Shown piece after piece: positions 49,012 through 62,409 of a DNA stretch of 64,000 bases. A program made the position numbers and the translations under genes. Positions within the stretch are counted from its first letter, which is position 1. Every line of letters begins with the position of its first letter. Under the pieces are notes generated by a model that was not told the DNA's origin, made no database searches, and saw nothing but the letters and a program-made list of their open reading frames with translations. The DNA comes from Puniceicoccaceae bacterium 5H. GTDB taxonomy: Bacteria; Verrucomicrobiota; Verrucomicrobiia; Opitutales; Oceanipulchritudinaceae. The stretch covers positions 1 through 64,000 of the forward strand of contig WOUP01000011.1 in NCBI GenBank assembly GCA_009772895.1, in the 5' to 3' direction.

Positions 49012-49135
49012 GCATGCAAGCTGAAGGCTTGCCATAGCGTAGCCGGTGGTTGAGCCCGCGTAGCTGGGCGACACCACCGGGCGGTGTCAACAGGTCAACC
49101 CGCACCCGGGAAGGGTGCCATAGCGTCAGTATCAT
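49012..49135. repeat. Hairpin repeat block with a CATAGCGT tail on two units
   Basis: Two small hairpins have the same plan: GCAAGC-TGAAG-GCTTGC (49016-49032 region) and GCACCC-GGGAA-GGGTGC (49102-49118), each with a 6-bp stem and 5-base loop. Each is followed directly by CATAGCGT (49033-49040 and 49119-49126). Between them lies a larger hairpin, CCGGTGGT / ACCACCGG (49043-49050, 49073-49080) with inner GCCC/GGGC. The stem bases differ between the two copies but still pair. Similar to REP-type extragenic repeats. Confidence 0.6.
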
Positions 49136-49176
49136 GCTTTTGTCCTCGATCCAGGGGCGTCGAGGGCACTATCGCC

Positions 49177-50103
49177 CTACCGCCGGCGGCCGGCGCGGAG
49201 GCGCGGATCCTCGGTTTCGGTCTCGATGACTTCGTCGTTGGGCAGCACCACTTTTTCCAATTCGACCCAGAAACTGCCGACTGCGACCTCGCTCTCCATG
49301 CGCAGCGGGAAGCGGTGATTGTCGTCGGAAAACCAGAAGTGGATTGCGGCGTCCTTGCTCTTTTTGAAGACGCCCCCGAGGTCCTTCACGTTGGGCTCGA
49401 CCAGCACGGTGTCGAACCGCCCGGCGCGGAACTTCTTCTCCTCCTTTTTCACGACTTCCACGCTGCTGAGCATGACTTCCTTGCCGTTGGTCGTCGGGAC
49501 CGTCATCTCATTGCCGACCTCGAGCGGCAGGGTGCGCAGGAAGAAGGTCAGCGAAATGACGTCGTAGATGTGTTCCGGCACGGCGACCCAATCGCGCAGG
49601 GTATTGTCAGTCAGGTTCTGGTAGCGCACGGCGTCGTGCTCCCAGTCGAAGTGAAACACGGTCTTCTTCTCGTTGCCGCCCTCATTTTGAGAGCTGATGT
49701 AGTGCAGGCTGTGCGTGAGGTCCGGATCGGCGTAGGACACGGCCTCGTTGCGCACCTTGTAAAACTTGTCCGCAAAGCCGTTGGTGCGGGCGCGCATGGT
49801 GAACTTCCACGCGGGTGCGCTCTCCCAGTCGCCCTCTTCGACTGTGATGATGGCCGTGCCGACGGCAAAGATGCCCCAGCCGATCTTGTAGTGCAGCTCT
49901 TCGCCCGCCTTGAAGGGGAAGGGCGGCTGTGGCAGGAGGGCTTCCAACTCGGTGGATACCTCGGCGGCTTCTGCGGCGAGCGGCGGAGGGTTGACGGGAT
50001 CTGCGTCCTGCGCGCGCACTTGGGGCGCGAGCAGGCAGACAAAAAGCCCCCAGAGGCCGGACAGCTTCTGGGGGGTAAAGGGGTTGAGACGTCCGGGGAA
50101 CAC
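49177..50103 (-). CDS. DUF3108 domain-containing secreted protein
   Basis: 308 residues with an N-terminal signal peptide (hydrophobic run SGLWGLFVCLLAP, cleavage near VRAQ). The DUF3108 pattern begins at PFPFKAGEELHYKIGWGIF (about residue 61) and continues with KFTMRARTNGFADKFYKVRN. Members are periplasmic beta-rich proteins of unknown function, some linked to exopolysaccharide or cell envelope loci. It follows glgP by 13 bases, so it is probably co-transcribed with it. Confidence 0.8.
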   Translation of the reverse strand: MFPGRLNPFTPQKLSGLWGLFVCLLAPQVRAQDADPVNPPPLAAEAAEVSTELEALLPQPPFPFKAGEELHYKIGWGIFAVGTAIITVEEGDWESAPAWKFTMRARTNGFADKFYKVRNEAVSYADPDLTHSLHYISSQNEGGNEKKTVFHFDWEHDAVRYQNLTDNTLRDWVAVPEHIYDVISLTFFLRTLPLEVGNEMTVPTTNGKEVMLSSVEVVKKEEKKFRAGRFDTVLVEPNVKDLGGVFKKSKDAAIHFWFSDDNHRFPLRMESEVAVGSFWVELEKVVLPNDEVIETETEDPRLRAGRRR

Positions 50104-50116
50104 TACCCGTAGAGAG

Positions 50117-52597
50117 TTACTTGACGCGCACGGCGTTCAATTTCCAGATATCGCGGGCGTATTCGCTAATGGTGCGGTCGGTGGAGAACTTGCCGACGCG
50201 GGCGGTGTTGTGGATCGCCATCTGCGCCCAGCGCTTGCGATCCTGATAGGCCGCATCGGCCTCGCGTTGCTTCTCCACGTAGGCGCGCCAGTCGGCGAGC
50301 ACAAAGTAGGGATCGCCGCCCTGCAGGAAGCTGTCCTTGAGCGGCTTGAAGGCTTCCGGCTCGTTGGGCGTCCAGTAGTTGGAGCCCAGCCAGTCGACGA
50401 CGTCGCGCAACTCCTCGTCGTGGTAGTAGAGGTCCCACGGATTGTAGCCGCGCTGGCGCATGGCTTCGACCTCTTCGACCGTCAGGCCGAAGATAAAGAT
50501 GTTGTCCTGACCGACTTCCTCGCGGATCTCGACGTTGGCGCCGTCGAGCGTGCCCATGGTCAGGGCGCCGTTGAGGGCAAACTTCATGTTGCCGGTGCCC
50601 GAGGCTTCCTTGCCGGCGGTGGAGATCTGCTCGGAGATGTCGGCGGCGGGGATCATGCGCTCGGCCAGCGTCACGCGGTAGTTGGGCATGAAGAGGACCT
50701 TCAGCTTGCCCTTGATGCGCGGGTCGTGGTTGATCTTGGCACCCACGGCGTTGATGGCGTGGATGATGCGCTTGGCAAGATAGTAACCCGGTGCTGCCTT
50801 GGCCCCAAAGAGGAACACGCGCGGGTGCATCTCGAGATCGGGGTTGTGCAACAGCTGGCGGTAGAGGTGCAGGATGTGCAACAGGTTGAGGTGCTGGCGC
50901 TTGTATTCGTGCAGGCGCTTGATCTGCACGTCGAAGATTGCCTGCGGGTCCACCTTTTCACCCATCGTGTCGAGGATGATCTGGGCGAGCGCCTGCTTGT
51001 TGTGGAGCTTGATCTCCATGAAGCGCTTTTGGAAGGAGGCATCCTTGGCGTGCTTGTCCAGCCCGCGCAGCTTGTCCAGGTCGACCTGCCAACCGTCGCC
51101 GATGGTGTCGGTGATGAGCGAGGAGAGTTCGGGATTGCAGCCCTGCAGCCAGCGGCGCGGGGTGATCCCGTTGGTCTTGTTCTGGATCTTGTCGGGATAC
51201 AGGTTGTCGAAGTCGTTGAAGAGGTCCTCCTTGAGCAGACGCGTATGCAGCGCGGCGACGCCGTTGACGGCGGTGGAGCCGACAACCGAAAGGTAGGCCA
51301 TGCGGATCATCTTCGGGCTGCCTTCCTCGATGAGGGAGAGGCGGCGCTTCATCTCGTTGTCGCCCGGCCACTTGGCTTCCACCTCTTCCTCGAGGAAGCG
51401 GCGGTTGATCTCGTAAATGATCTGCAAGTGGCGCGGCAGCACCTTCTCGAACAGCGGCACACTCCAGCGCTCGAGCGCTTCGGGCATCAGCGTGTGGTTG
51501 GTGTAGTTGAACACCTTGCGCGTGATGTCCCAAGCCTTGTTCCACTCGATTTCCTCATCGTCCACGAGCAGGCGCATCAGCTCGGCCACGGCGACAGCCG
51601 GGTGCGTGTCGTTGAGCTGGATGGTGTTCTTTTCGTGGAAGGTGTCCCAGTGGCCGTTGTGTTTGCGCCAGCGGCGGATGATGTCCTGGATCGAGCAGCT
51701 GACGAAGAAGTATTGCTGCACGAGGCGCAGTTCCTTGCCGCTTTCGGAATTGTCATTGGGGTAGAGGACCTTGGAAATGGTTTCGGCCACGGCCTTTTCG
51801 CGGACCGCCTCGACGTAACCGCCCTCATTGAACACATCGAGGTTGAAGTCCTGGGACGCGCGGCTTTCCCACAGGCGCAGGAAGTTGACCGTTTCGGCGC
51901 CATAGCCGCAGATCGGGATGTCATAGGGCAGGCCCATGATTTCCTGGGTATCGACCCAGCGCGGGTGCGGATTGCCCAGGTCGTCGAAGCCCATTTCCAC
52001 GCGGCCGTAGACGCGCACGCTCTTCATGTATTCCGGGCGGCGGATCTGCCACGGGCAGCCGAAGTTGCGCCAGTTGTCGGGGCGCTCGACCTGTTTGCCG
52101 TCGATGATCTCCTGGCGGAAGAGGCCGAACTCGTAGTAGATGCCGTAGCCGACGGCGGGGAGGTTGAGCGTGGCCAGCGAGTCGAGGAAGCAGGCGGCGA
52201 GACGGCCCAGGCCACCGTTGCCGAGGCCCATGTCGTCTTCCTGGTCCATGATCTCGTTGAGGTCGAGATCCAGTTCCTGCATGGCTTTTTCCACGCTCTG
52301 GCGCAGGCCGCTGTTCCAGATGTTGTTGTTCAACATCCGCCCCATGAGGTATTCGAGGCTCAGGTAGTAGACGCGGCGCGCGTTGCCCTCGTGGTGGGCC
52401 CGCATCGTGTCGTTGAAGCGCTCGAGGATGCGGTCGTGGATGGCGTGGCAGGTGGCGATCCACCAGTCGCGCTTGGTCGCGGTTTCGGTATCGCGCGCCA
52501 AGGTAAACTTGAGGTGGTTGAGGATCGACTGCTTTACGCCGGGGGCGTCACTGCTGATATTGAAGTTAAAATTCTGGTTGGCCGGGACAGAGCTCAT
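50117..52597 (-). CDS. glgP: Glycogen/starch/alpha-glucan phosphorylase
   Basis: Releases glucose 1-phosphate from glycogen. 826 residues, the standard length for the GlgP/maltodextrin phosphorylase family. Strong landmarks are ILKKT-like N-terminal [35 protein letters not shown], and the pyridoxal-phosphate region [20 protein letters not shown] with the cofactor Lys. First gene of a two-gene unit with the DUF3108 gene. No other glycogen gene is present in the window. Confidence 0.95.
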   Translation of the reverse strand: MSSVPANQNFNFNISSDAPGVKQSILNHLKFTLARDTETATKRDWWIATCHAIHDRILERFNDTMRAHHEGNARRVYYLSLEYLMGRMLNNNIWNSGLRQSVEKAMQELDLDLNEIMDQEDDMGLGNGGLGRLAACFLDSLATLNLPAVGYGIYYEFGLFRQEIIDGKQVERPDNWRNFGCPWQIRRPEYMKSVRVYGRVEMGFDDLGNPHPRWVDTQEIMGLPYDIPICGYGAETVNFLRLWESRASQDFNLDVFNEGGYVEAVREKAVAETISKVLYPNDNSESGKELRLVQQYFFVSCSIQDIIRRWRKHNGHWDTFHEKNTIQLNDTHPAVAVAELMRLLVDDEEIEWNKAWDITRKVFNYTNHTLMPEALERWSVPLFEKVLPRHLQIIYEINRRFLEEEVEAKWPGDNEMKRRLSLIEEGSPKMIRMAYLSVVGSTAVNGVAALHTRLLKEDLFNDFDNLYPDKIQNKTNGITPRRWLQGCNPELSSLITDTIGDGWQVDLDKLRGLDKHAKDASFQKRFMEIKLHNKQALAQIILDTMGEKVDPQAIFDVQIKRLHEYKRQHLNLLHILHLYRQLLHNPDLEMHPRVFLFGAKAAPGYYLAKRIIHAINAVGAKINHDPRIKGKLKVLFMPNYRVTLAERMIPAADISEQISTAGKEASGTGNMKFALNGALTMGTLDGANVEIREEVGQDNIFIFGLTVEEVEAMRQRGYNPWDLYYHDEELRDVVDWLGSNYWTPNEPEAFKPLKDSFLQGGDPYFVLADWRAYVEKQREADAAYQDRKRWAQMAIHNTARVGKFSTDRTISEYARDIWKLNAVRVK

Positions 52598-52776
52598 ACG
52601 ACTGTAGATTCGAGTTTGCGGTAGAGATTGATCTTAGGCGAAGGTGCCTAACAGGAGGGATTAAGCAAAGCGTAATGCTAAAAAATCAAGGGTGCGACCC
52701 CGGTCAAAGCCTGTGTGGGCAGTACAATTCTTAGGTCGGCCCAAAAACATCCTGACGCCAGTGGCAAAGACCGGCT

Positions 52777-56853
<4,077 letters not shown>

Positions 56854-56934
56854 GTATGCGGAATAATGCCGGAGACTTAGTGTCTATCCCTTAAGTTCGG
56901 CTCCTTGACAGGAAAGTTTACTGAGCGCAAATCC

Positions 56935-58896
56935 TCAAAGACCGAGCCGTTGATCGATCTCACTCTTCCTAACTTCAAAGAACGTTGGCCGCCAATCGGG
57001 ACTGGTCAACGGTTGCCGACAGCGGAGTAGGCTTTCGGCCAACGGCAGCACTTCTGCCTCATTTGGCAGTGGTGAGATGCGCGCTATGCGCCGTACCGCA
57101 AGCCTCAGTGCCGAGTCACGCGCGTCATCCGCCTTGAACGAGCGACTGCCCTGTTCGCGCACCAGCCCGATCAGATCGTGCAGGTAATCGACCGCTGCTT
57201 CGGGCTCAAACCAGCTGGGAATGCTGGAGATGCGGTAAAAATGTTTTCCGAAGGGTTCAAATGTAAAACCCAGGCTGGGCCAGAAATCGCGATGCCGCTC
57301 CACGGTGTCGGCTTCCAGCGGGCTGAGCTCCAGTGAGAGGGGAAACAGCAGCGTTTGACTCGCCTGCTCGGCTTCGCGCTCGCTCGCTTCGATGCGCTCG
57401 TAGGTCACCCGTTCCTGGGCCGCCCGCAGGTTGAGGCATACGACCCCCTCCCGCGTTTCGAGCCAGGCATACCGCTCTTGCACGATGCCCAGCAGGCGCC
57501 AGGCGAGGCGAGAGGGCGCAGGTTCGGACGAAGCGGGCGCCTTCGGTTGCGGATGCGTCGGGGGTGTCGGCCGGGCTTGGGGGGCTGGCGCGGGTGTTTC
57601 ACGCCGGGCGGGTGTTTCAACCGCTTGTGAGCGCGCGGGTGCAGCTTTCTGGACGGGCGGCGGTGGCGTCGCGCGGGCGGCAGATCGGCTGCGCTCGCGC
57701 GATGGGGCCGGGGCGGTGCCCGGGCGTTCCGTTGGCTGGGCGGCCTTGGGAAGGACCGTCCTGGGGGCAGGGGCCGGCTGCACGGTGGGCGCGGCCTCGG
57801 GTGCTTCAGCGCCGTCCTCTGCCTCTTCGTTCTCGGCTTCCGGGGCGGGCGTAAAGTCTTCGACCCGTTCGGCGCGCTTCAAGGTCTGGCGGGTGGCGTG
57901 GCGCAGTTGCTCCAGCACGGCTTCCATGATGAAGCGGCGCAGGAACTCTTCCTCCCGAAAGCGCACCTCCCGCTTGGCCGGGTGCACGTTGACGTCGACC
58001 GTCATCGGCGGCACGTCGATAAACAGGTAGGCCACCGGGTAGCGCCCGCTGGGCAGGTAACTGTGATAGGCTTCGATCAGGGCGTATTGGAGCACGCGAC
58101 TGTCGACCGGGCGGCGGTTGACGTAGGCCAGCATATCGGCCCGCGTGGCGCGGCCGACCCCGGGCTCGCCGAGCAGCCCCCATACGCGGTAGGTGCCGCC
58201 GGCATGCGACTCTTCTGCCGGTTTGAGCTCGAGCAGTTCCTGGCCGAGGCGTTGGCCGTAGATTTCCTGTACGCGCTCGCGCAGGTTGGCGCACTCGGGG
58301 CTGCGGAAGACCTGGCGCCCGTTTTCGATCAAGGTAAAGGCAACCTCCGGGTGTGCCACGGCCAGCAGGCGGCAGAGGTGGGTGATGTGGGCGGCCTCGG
58401 TGCGGTCGGTCTTGAGGAACTTGCGGCGCGCCGGCACGGTATTGAAGAGGCGGGCGACCTCGATGTGGGTGCCGGGGCTCATCCCACAGGCCTGGGGCTG
58501 GCTGCGGCGGCCACGCGTCACCCGCACCTCGGTCCCGACTTCGGCTTCGGGCGGTCGGGAGCGCAGGAGGAAGTCGCTCACGCTGGCGATGCTGGGCAGC
58601 GCTTCGCCGCGAAAGCCGAAGCTGGCGATGTGGTTGAGGTCGTCCGCGCTGCTGATCTTGCTGGTGGCGTGGCGCTCGAGGCAGGCGACGGCGTCTTCGG
58701 GATCCATGCCCCCGCCGTTGTCGGTCACGCGGATGAGGCGCTTCCCCCCCTGGCGAAATTCGATCTCGATGCGCGAGGCGCCGGCGTCGAGGGAGTTTTC
58801 GACCAGCTCCTTCACGACCGCCACGGGGCGCTCGACCACTTCGCCGGCCGCGATCTGGTTCGCGACATGGTCGGGCAGTTGCACAATCCTCGGCAT
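56935..58896 (-). CDS. mutL: DNA mismatch repair protein MutL
   Basis: 653 residues. The GHKL ATPase domain is intact: DAGASRIEIEFRQGGKRLIRV, DNGGGMDPEDA, FGFRGEALPSIASVS and the GTHIEVARLFNTVPARRKF motif. A long disordered linker rich in Ala/Pro/Glu (about residues 340-465) leads to the dimerisation domain. There the region where many MutL proteins have the metal-binding endonuclease motif DQHA(x2)E(x4)E reads NLRAAQERVTYE (about 489-500), so the key Asp and His are absent. The Cys-containing end CRQPLTSPDWRPT is also unlike the usual CPHGRP. mutS is not in the window. Confidence 0.94.
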   Translation of the reverse strand: MPRIVQLPDHVANQIAAGEVVERPVAVVKELVENSLDAGASRIEIEFRQGGKRLIRVTDNGGGMDPEDAVACLERHATSKISSADDLNHIASFGFRGEALPSIASVSDFLLRSRPPEAEVGTEVRVTRGRRSQPQACGMSPGTHIEVARLFNTVPARRKFLKTDRTEAAHITHLCRLLAVAHPEVAFTLIENGRQVFRSPECANLRERVQEIYGQRLGQELLELKPAEESHAGGTYRVWGLLGEPGVGRATRADMLAYVNRRPVDSRVLQYALIEAYHSYLPSGRYPVAYLFIDVPPMTVDVNVHPAKREVRFREEEFLRRFIMEAVLEQLRHATRQTLKRAERVEDFTPAPEAENEEAEDGAEAPEAAPTVQPAPAPRTVLPKAAQPTERPGTAPAPSRERSRSAARATPPPPVQKAAPARSQAVETPARRETPAPAPQARPTPPTHPQPKAPASSEPAPSRLAWRLLGIVQERYAWLETREGVVCLNLRAAQERVTYERIEASEREAEQASQTLLFPLSLELSPLEADTVERHRDFWPSLGFTFEPFGKHFYRISSIPSWFEPEAAVDYLHDLIGLVREQGSRSFKADDARDSALRLAVRRIARISPLPNEAEVLPLAESLLRCRQPLTSPDWRPTFFEVRKSEIDQRLGL

Positions 58897-59033
58897 CCGG
58901 CACAGGATGCCATGCCCGCGCTACGATGCAAGAATGGGGATGCGGTGGCAGTCGATCCGCCTGCCGCCGGCACAACTGTCGTCAAGTGAGGCGGTTGACA
59001 TGGGGCAGGCGAGGGCGTAAGACCCTAACCAGC

Positions 59034-59783
59034 ATGTACGAACTGATTTACCTCTTCCAGTTGGCGCTCACGATTTATGCCTTGGTGCATGCGATTCGGC
59101 ATGGCGCTCAATGGTGGTGGTATCTGCTGATCTTTTTCGTGCAGCCGCTGGGCGCGATCATTTACCTGATCGTGGAGGTGTTGCCGGGCGTGACGCAGCA
59201 ACAGCAACAGGTGCGCAAGGCACGGGCGCACATCGCCAAGCCCGGGCAGAGTGACATCCGCCGCCTGCGTCGCGAGGTGGAAGACACGCCCACGCCGCGC
59301 AATTACGCGCTGTTGGCCGATGCCCTGGCGGTGAACGGCAAGGCGGAGGAGGCGATCCAGCTCTACCGCGAGGAATGCCTGCGCGGGCACAATGCCGACG
59401 ATGCCGAGCTGCTGGAAGGGCTGGCCCGCGCCCAGCTGGAGGCCAAGGATGGCGCCGGCGCGCTGGAGACGCTGGACCGCATCCCCGATCAAGGCATCGC
59501 GGCGGAAAAACAGGAGCGCGAGTTGTTGCGCTGCCGGGCGCTGATCCAGGCCGGGCGCGACGAAGAGGCGCTGCCCCGGCTCGAGCAGCTGGCCGAAGTC
59601 TACCCGGGCGAAGAGGCGCGTCTGTACCTGGGCGAAGTGCAGGCCCGTCTGGGCCGCACGGAGGCGGCCCGCGATTCTTTCCAGCTGGTGATCAAGCACG
59701 TGCGCCGTCTCAAGGGCAATTGGCGGCGGCGGCAGGTGCCGTTCCTGCGCCGGGCTCAAAAGGGCCTGAAGGGGCTCGCTTGA
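59034..59783 (+). CDS. TPR protein with two N-terminal membrane helices
   Basis: 249 residues. Two hydrophobic helices (about 4-20 and 26-48, WWWYLLIFFVQPLGAIIYLI) resemble a PLD nuclease N-terminal (PLDc_N-like) module. A Gln-rich segment (TQQQQQVRKAR) follows, then several tetratricopeptide-like helix pairs from about residue 80 to 235, for example NYALLADALAVNGKAEEAIQLYREE and ARLYLGEVQARLGRTEAARD. Start at ATG 59034. It probably acts as a membrane scaffold; no partner can be named. Forty-three bases later the ligase gene begins. Confidence 0.72.
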   Translation: MYELIYLFQLALTIYALVHAIRHGAQWWWYLLIFFVQPLGAIIYLIVEVLPGVTQQQQQVRKARAHIAKPGQSDIRRLRREVEDTPTPRNYALLADALAVNGKAEEAIQLYREECLRGHNADDAELLEGLARAQLEAKDGAGALETLDRIPDQGIAAEKQERELLRCRALIQAGRDEEALPRLEQLAEVYPGEEARLYLGEVQARLGRTEAARDSFQLVIKHVRRLKGNWRRRQVPFLRRAQKGLKGLA

Positions 59784-59826
59784 GCGGGACGCTGGCGTTG
59801 GGCCGCCTTTTGTCCCATAGTAGGGT

Positions 59827-61488
59827 ATGCGCCGCTTCACGCAGCTGTTCATCGAGCTGGATGCCTCCAACAAGACCAACGAGAAGGTCCGGGTGCTGCG
59901 CGAATACTTCCAGTCGGCCCCGCCGGAGGATGCGGCCTGGACGCTCTGGTTCCTCATTGGCAAACGCTTCCCCGCTCTGGTTCGCAGCAAGCGTCTGCGG
60001 GAGTGGACGAGCGACCTTTCCGGCTATCCCGACTGGCTCGTCGCCGAATGCTATGAGCGGGTGGGGGACGGCGCGGAGACGGTGGCGCTGTTGCTGCCCG
60101 ATGCGCATCCGGAGGGGCTGGACGAGCCGTTGCACGAGTTGGTGCAGCACCGCCTGCTGGCCCTGCGCGACTGGGATGAGGCGGTGCAGTTTCAGCTGTT
60201 GCGCGAGACCTGGGCCCAGCTCGACCGTCAGCAGATGTTCGTCTTCAACAAGATGCTGACGGGTGCCTTCCGCGTGGGCGTGAGCCGGGCGTTGGTGATT
60301 CGGGGCGTCGCGGAGGCGGCGGGGCTCGACCGCGGTACCATCGCGCACCGCCTGATGGGCGACTGGCAGCCGTCGCCGCACTTTTTCGAGCGCCTGATCA
60401 CCAAGGGCGAGACCGACGAGGATGCCTCGCGCCCCTACCCGTTTTACCTCGCGAGCCCGGCGGACCACCCGCCGACGGAGCTGGGCGAGCGGGCCCAGTG
60501 GCAGGTGGAGTGGAAGTGGGACGGCATCCGTGCGCAGTTGATCAAGCGGCACGGGCAGCTCTACCTGTGGTCGCGGGGGGATGAGCTGGTGACGGAAAAC
60601 TACCCCGAGGTGGTGCAGGCCGCCGCCCGCTTGCCCAACGGTACGGTGCTCGACGGCGAGCTGCTCTGCTGGCGGGAGGGGCGGCCGCTGGGGTTTAACG
60701 TCATGCAGACGCGGATCAGCCGCAAGCGCCTCAACGATCGCATCTTGCGCGACTGCCCGGTCAGCTTTCTGGCCTACGATTGCATGGAGGACGATGGGCA
60801 GGACATCCGCGCGCTGCCCCTAAGGGAGCGCCGGGCGCGGCTGGAGCGCATTGTGACGGGGCTGGGCGCGGGCGACCGGATCGTGGCCTCCGAGGTGGTG
60901 GAAGCGGACGCCTGGGAGGCGCTCGAGGCGTTGTGGCAGGAGAGCCGGGCGCGCGGCGTCGAAGGCTTTATGCTCAAGGGCCTGGACTCCCCCTACGAGG
61001 CCGGGCGGGTGCGCGGCCAGTGGTGGAAGTGGAAGGTGGCCCCCTTTACCGCCGATCTGGTGATGGTATATGCGCAGGCGGGGCATGGGCGCCGGGCAAG
61101 CCTCTTCACCGATTACACGCTGGCCGCCTGGGACGGTGAGGAACTGGTGCCCGTGGCCAAGGCCTACAGCGGCCTGACCGACGCCGAAATCCGCGAAGTC
61201 GACCGCTGGGTGAAGCGTCACACGTTGGCAAAGCGAGGCCCGGTGCGCACCGTCCCCGCCGAGCAGGTCTTCGAGATCGCCTTTGAGGGCATCCGGGCCA
61301 GCACCCGGCACAAGAGCGGCGTGGCCTTCCGCTTCCCTCGGATCAACCGCTGGCGGCGAGACAAAAAGCCGGAGGAGGCGGAACGGCTGGAAACGCTGAA
61401 GGCGATGCTGTTGGCAGACGGGGCCGCGCCGCCGGAAGCAGGCGAATCGGCCCCGCCCGCCCAGCCCATCCAACAGGAGCTGATGTAG
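59827..61488 (+). CDS. ATP-dependent DNA ligase
   Basis: 553 residues, the cisplatin-response/exonuclease-associated type of ligase. The AMP-accepting Lys is in motif EWKWDGIRAQ (about residue 228). VLDGELLCW, LAYDCMEDDGQ, VEGFMLKGLDSPY and WWKWKVAP are the further nucleotidyltransferase motifs. It has an N-terminal helical domain and a C-terminal OB fold. It works with the metallo-beta-lactamase exonuclease in repair clusters; that nuclease is encoded at 46927-47979. Confidence 0.9.
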   Translation: MRRFTQLFIELDASNKTNEKVRVLREYFQSAPPEDAAWTLWFLIGKRFPALVRSKRLREWTSDLSGYPDWLVAECYERVGDGAETVALLLPDAHPEGLDEPLHELVQHRLLALRDWDEAVQFQLLRETWAQLDRQQMFVFNKMLTGAFRVGVSRALVIRGVAEAAGLDRGTIAHRLMGDWQPSPHFFERLITKGETDEDASRPYPFYLASPADHPPTELGERAQWQVEWKWDGIRAQLIKRHGQLYLWSRGDELVTENYPEVVQAAARLPNGTVLDGELLCWREGRPLGFNVMQTRISRKRLNDRILRDCPVSFLAYDCMEDDGQDIRALPLRERRARLERIVTGLGAGDRIVASEVVEADAWEALEALWQESRARGVEGFMLKGLDSPYEAGRVRGQWWKWKVAPFTADLVMVYAQAGHGRRASLFTDYTLAAWDGEELVPVAKAYSGLTDAEIREVDRWVKRHTLAKRGPVRTVPAEQVFEIAFEGIRASTRHKSGVAFRFPRINRWRRDKKPEEAERLETLKAMLLADGAAPPEAGESAPPAQPIQQELM

Positions 61489-61586
61489 GGCACGGCTTTT
61501 GCTCTGCGAAAAAAGTCCCCATCCTGCTGGAAGCCGCGTGTACTTTGGCTCACTGTAAGGGGCGGCGTCCGCCCACGTTTACCTAC

Positions 61587-62228
61587 ATGAAATACCTGAC
61601 CCTCCCAGTTTTTGCGCTCGCGCTGTGCCTCTCGGGGTGCAGCTCGGTTTATTACAACACGATGGAAAAGTTCGGCATCGAGAAGCGGGAGATCCTCGTG
61701 GACCGGGTCGCCGATGCGCGGGAGAGCCAGCAGGAGGCCAAGGAAGAGTTTCGCGACGCGCTGGATGCCTTCATGGCGGTGGTCGAGGTCGATGCGCCGG
61801 AGCTGGAAAAGGCCTACCGTCGCCTGGACGGTGATTACGAACGCTTGAGCAAGCGGGCGGATGACGTGCACGAGCGCATCAACAAGGTGGAAGACGTCGC
61901 CAACGCGCTTTTTGCCGAGTGGGAGGACGAACTGGACGAATACCAGCGCGACGACTTGCGCCGGGCGAGCGAACAGACGCTGCGCGAGACGCGTCAGCGG
62001 GCGGACGACCTGATCCGCGTGATGCGGCGGGCGGAGTCCCGCATGTATCCGGTGCTGGACGCTTTTCAGGATCAGGTGCTCTTTCTCAAGCACAACCTGA
62101 ATGCGCGCGCCATCGCCTCGCTCGAGGCGGAGGCCAGCCGCGTGGAAGCCGAGGTGGCGGAGTTGATTCGCGAGATGGAACGGTCGATCGAAGAGGCGGA
62201 ATCGTTTATCGCCGACATGCAGCAATAG
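61587..62228 (+). CDS. DUF2959-family lipoprotein
   Basis: 213 residues. The signal peptide MKYLTLPVFALALCLSGC ends in a lipobox (SGC), so the protein is lipid-anchored. The mature part is a long helical coil with SSVYYNTMEKFGIEKREILVDR, a tract of heptads from residue 50 to 200 (for example EAEASRVEAEVAELIREME), and few breaks. DUF2959 lipoproteins form a family of coiled-coil envelope proteins of unknown function. Start at ATG 61587, upstream in-frame codons being non-homologous. Confidence 0.85.
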   Translation: MKYLTLPVFALALCLSGCSSVYYNTMEKFGIEKREILVDRVADARESQQEAKEEFRDALDAFMAVVEVDAPELEKAYRRLDGDYERLSKRADDVHERINKVEDVANALFAEWEDELDEYQRDDLRRASEQTLRETRQRADDLIRVMRRAESRMYPVLDAFQDQVLFLKHNLNARAIASLEAEASRVEAEVAELIREMERSIEEAESFIADMQQ

Positions 62229-62307
62229 CTCCCGGGCCACGAGTGGAGCCCCCTGTCTCAGCTACGTGAATCAGCGGTGACGGCGTAGTGACAAGTGCCT
62301 GATTGGG

Positions 62308-62346
62308 CCTGTTTCACTTGAGAGACAGGAAATTCTGCCGTTTAAT
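62308..62346 (+). promoter_or_regulatory. Promoter with overlapping inverted repeat before the PEP-CTERM gene
   Basis: TTGAGA (62318-62323), 17 bases, TTTAAT (62341-62346): both hexamers match the sigma70 consensus at five of six positions. An inverted repeat CCTGTTTC / GAGACAGG (62308-62315 and 62322-62329, one mismatch) overlaps the -35 region. Predicted leader of about 55 bases. Confidence 0.5.
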
Positions 62347-62409
62347 AAGTAAGTCGATACGGCGTACGAGGCTGTATCCGTCTCTCTCATCCGCCCAACC
62401 CGCACTGTC

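Noticed and set aside
49910-52624. 904-codon open frame antisense to glgP
   Set aside because: Shadow of the phosphorylase.
52598-52776. Terminator for the histidine kinase gene
   Set aside because: A GGGT-CGC-ACCC hairpin before a T run exists on the minus strand, but the 4-bp stem is too short to support the call.
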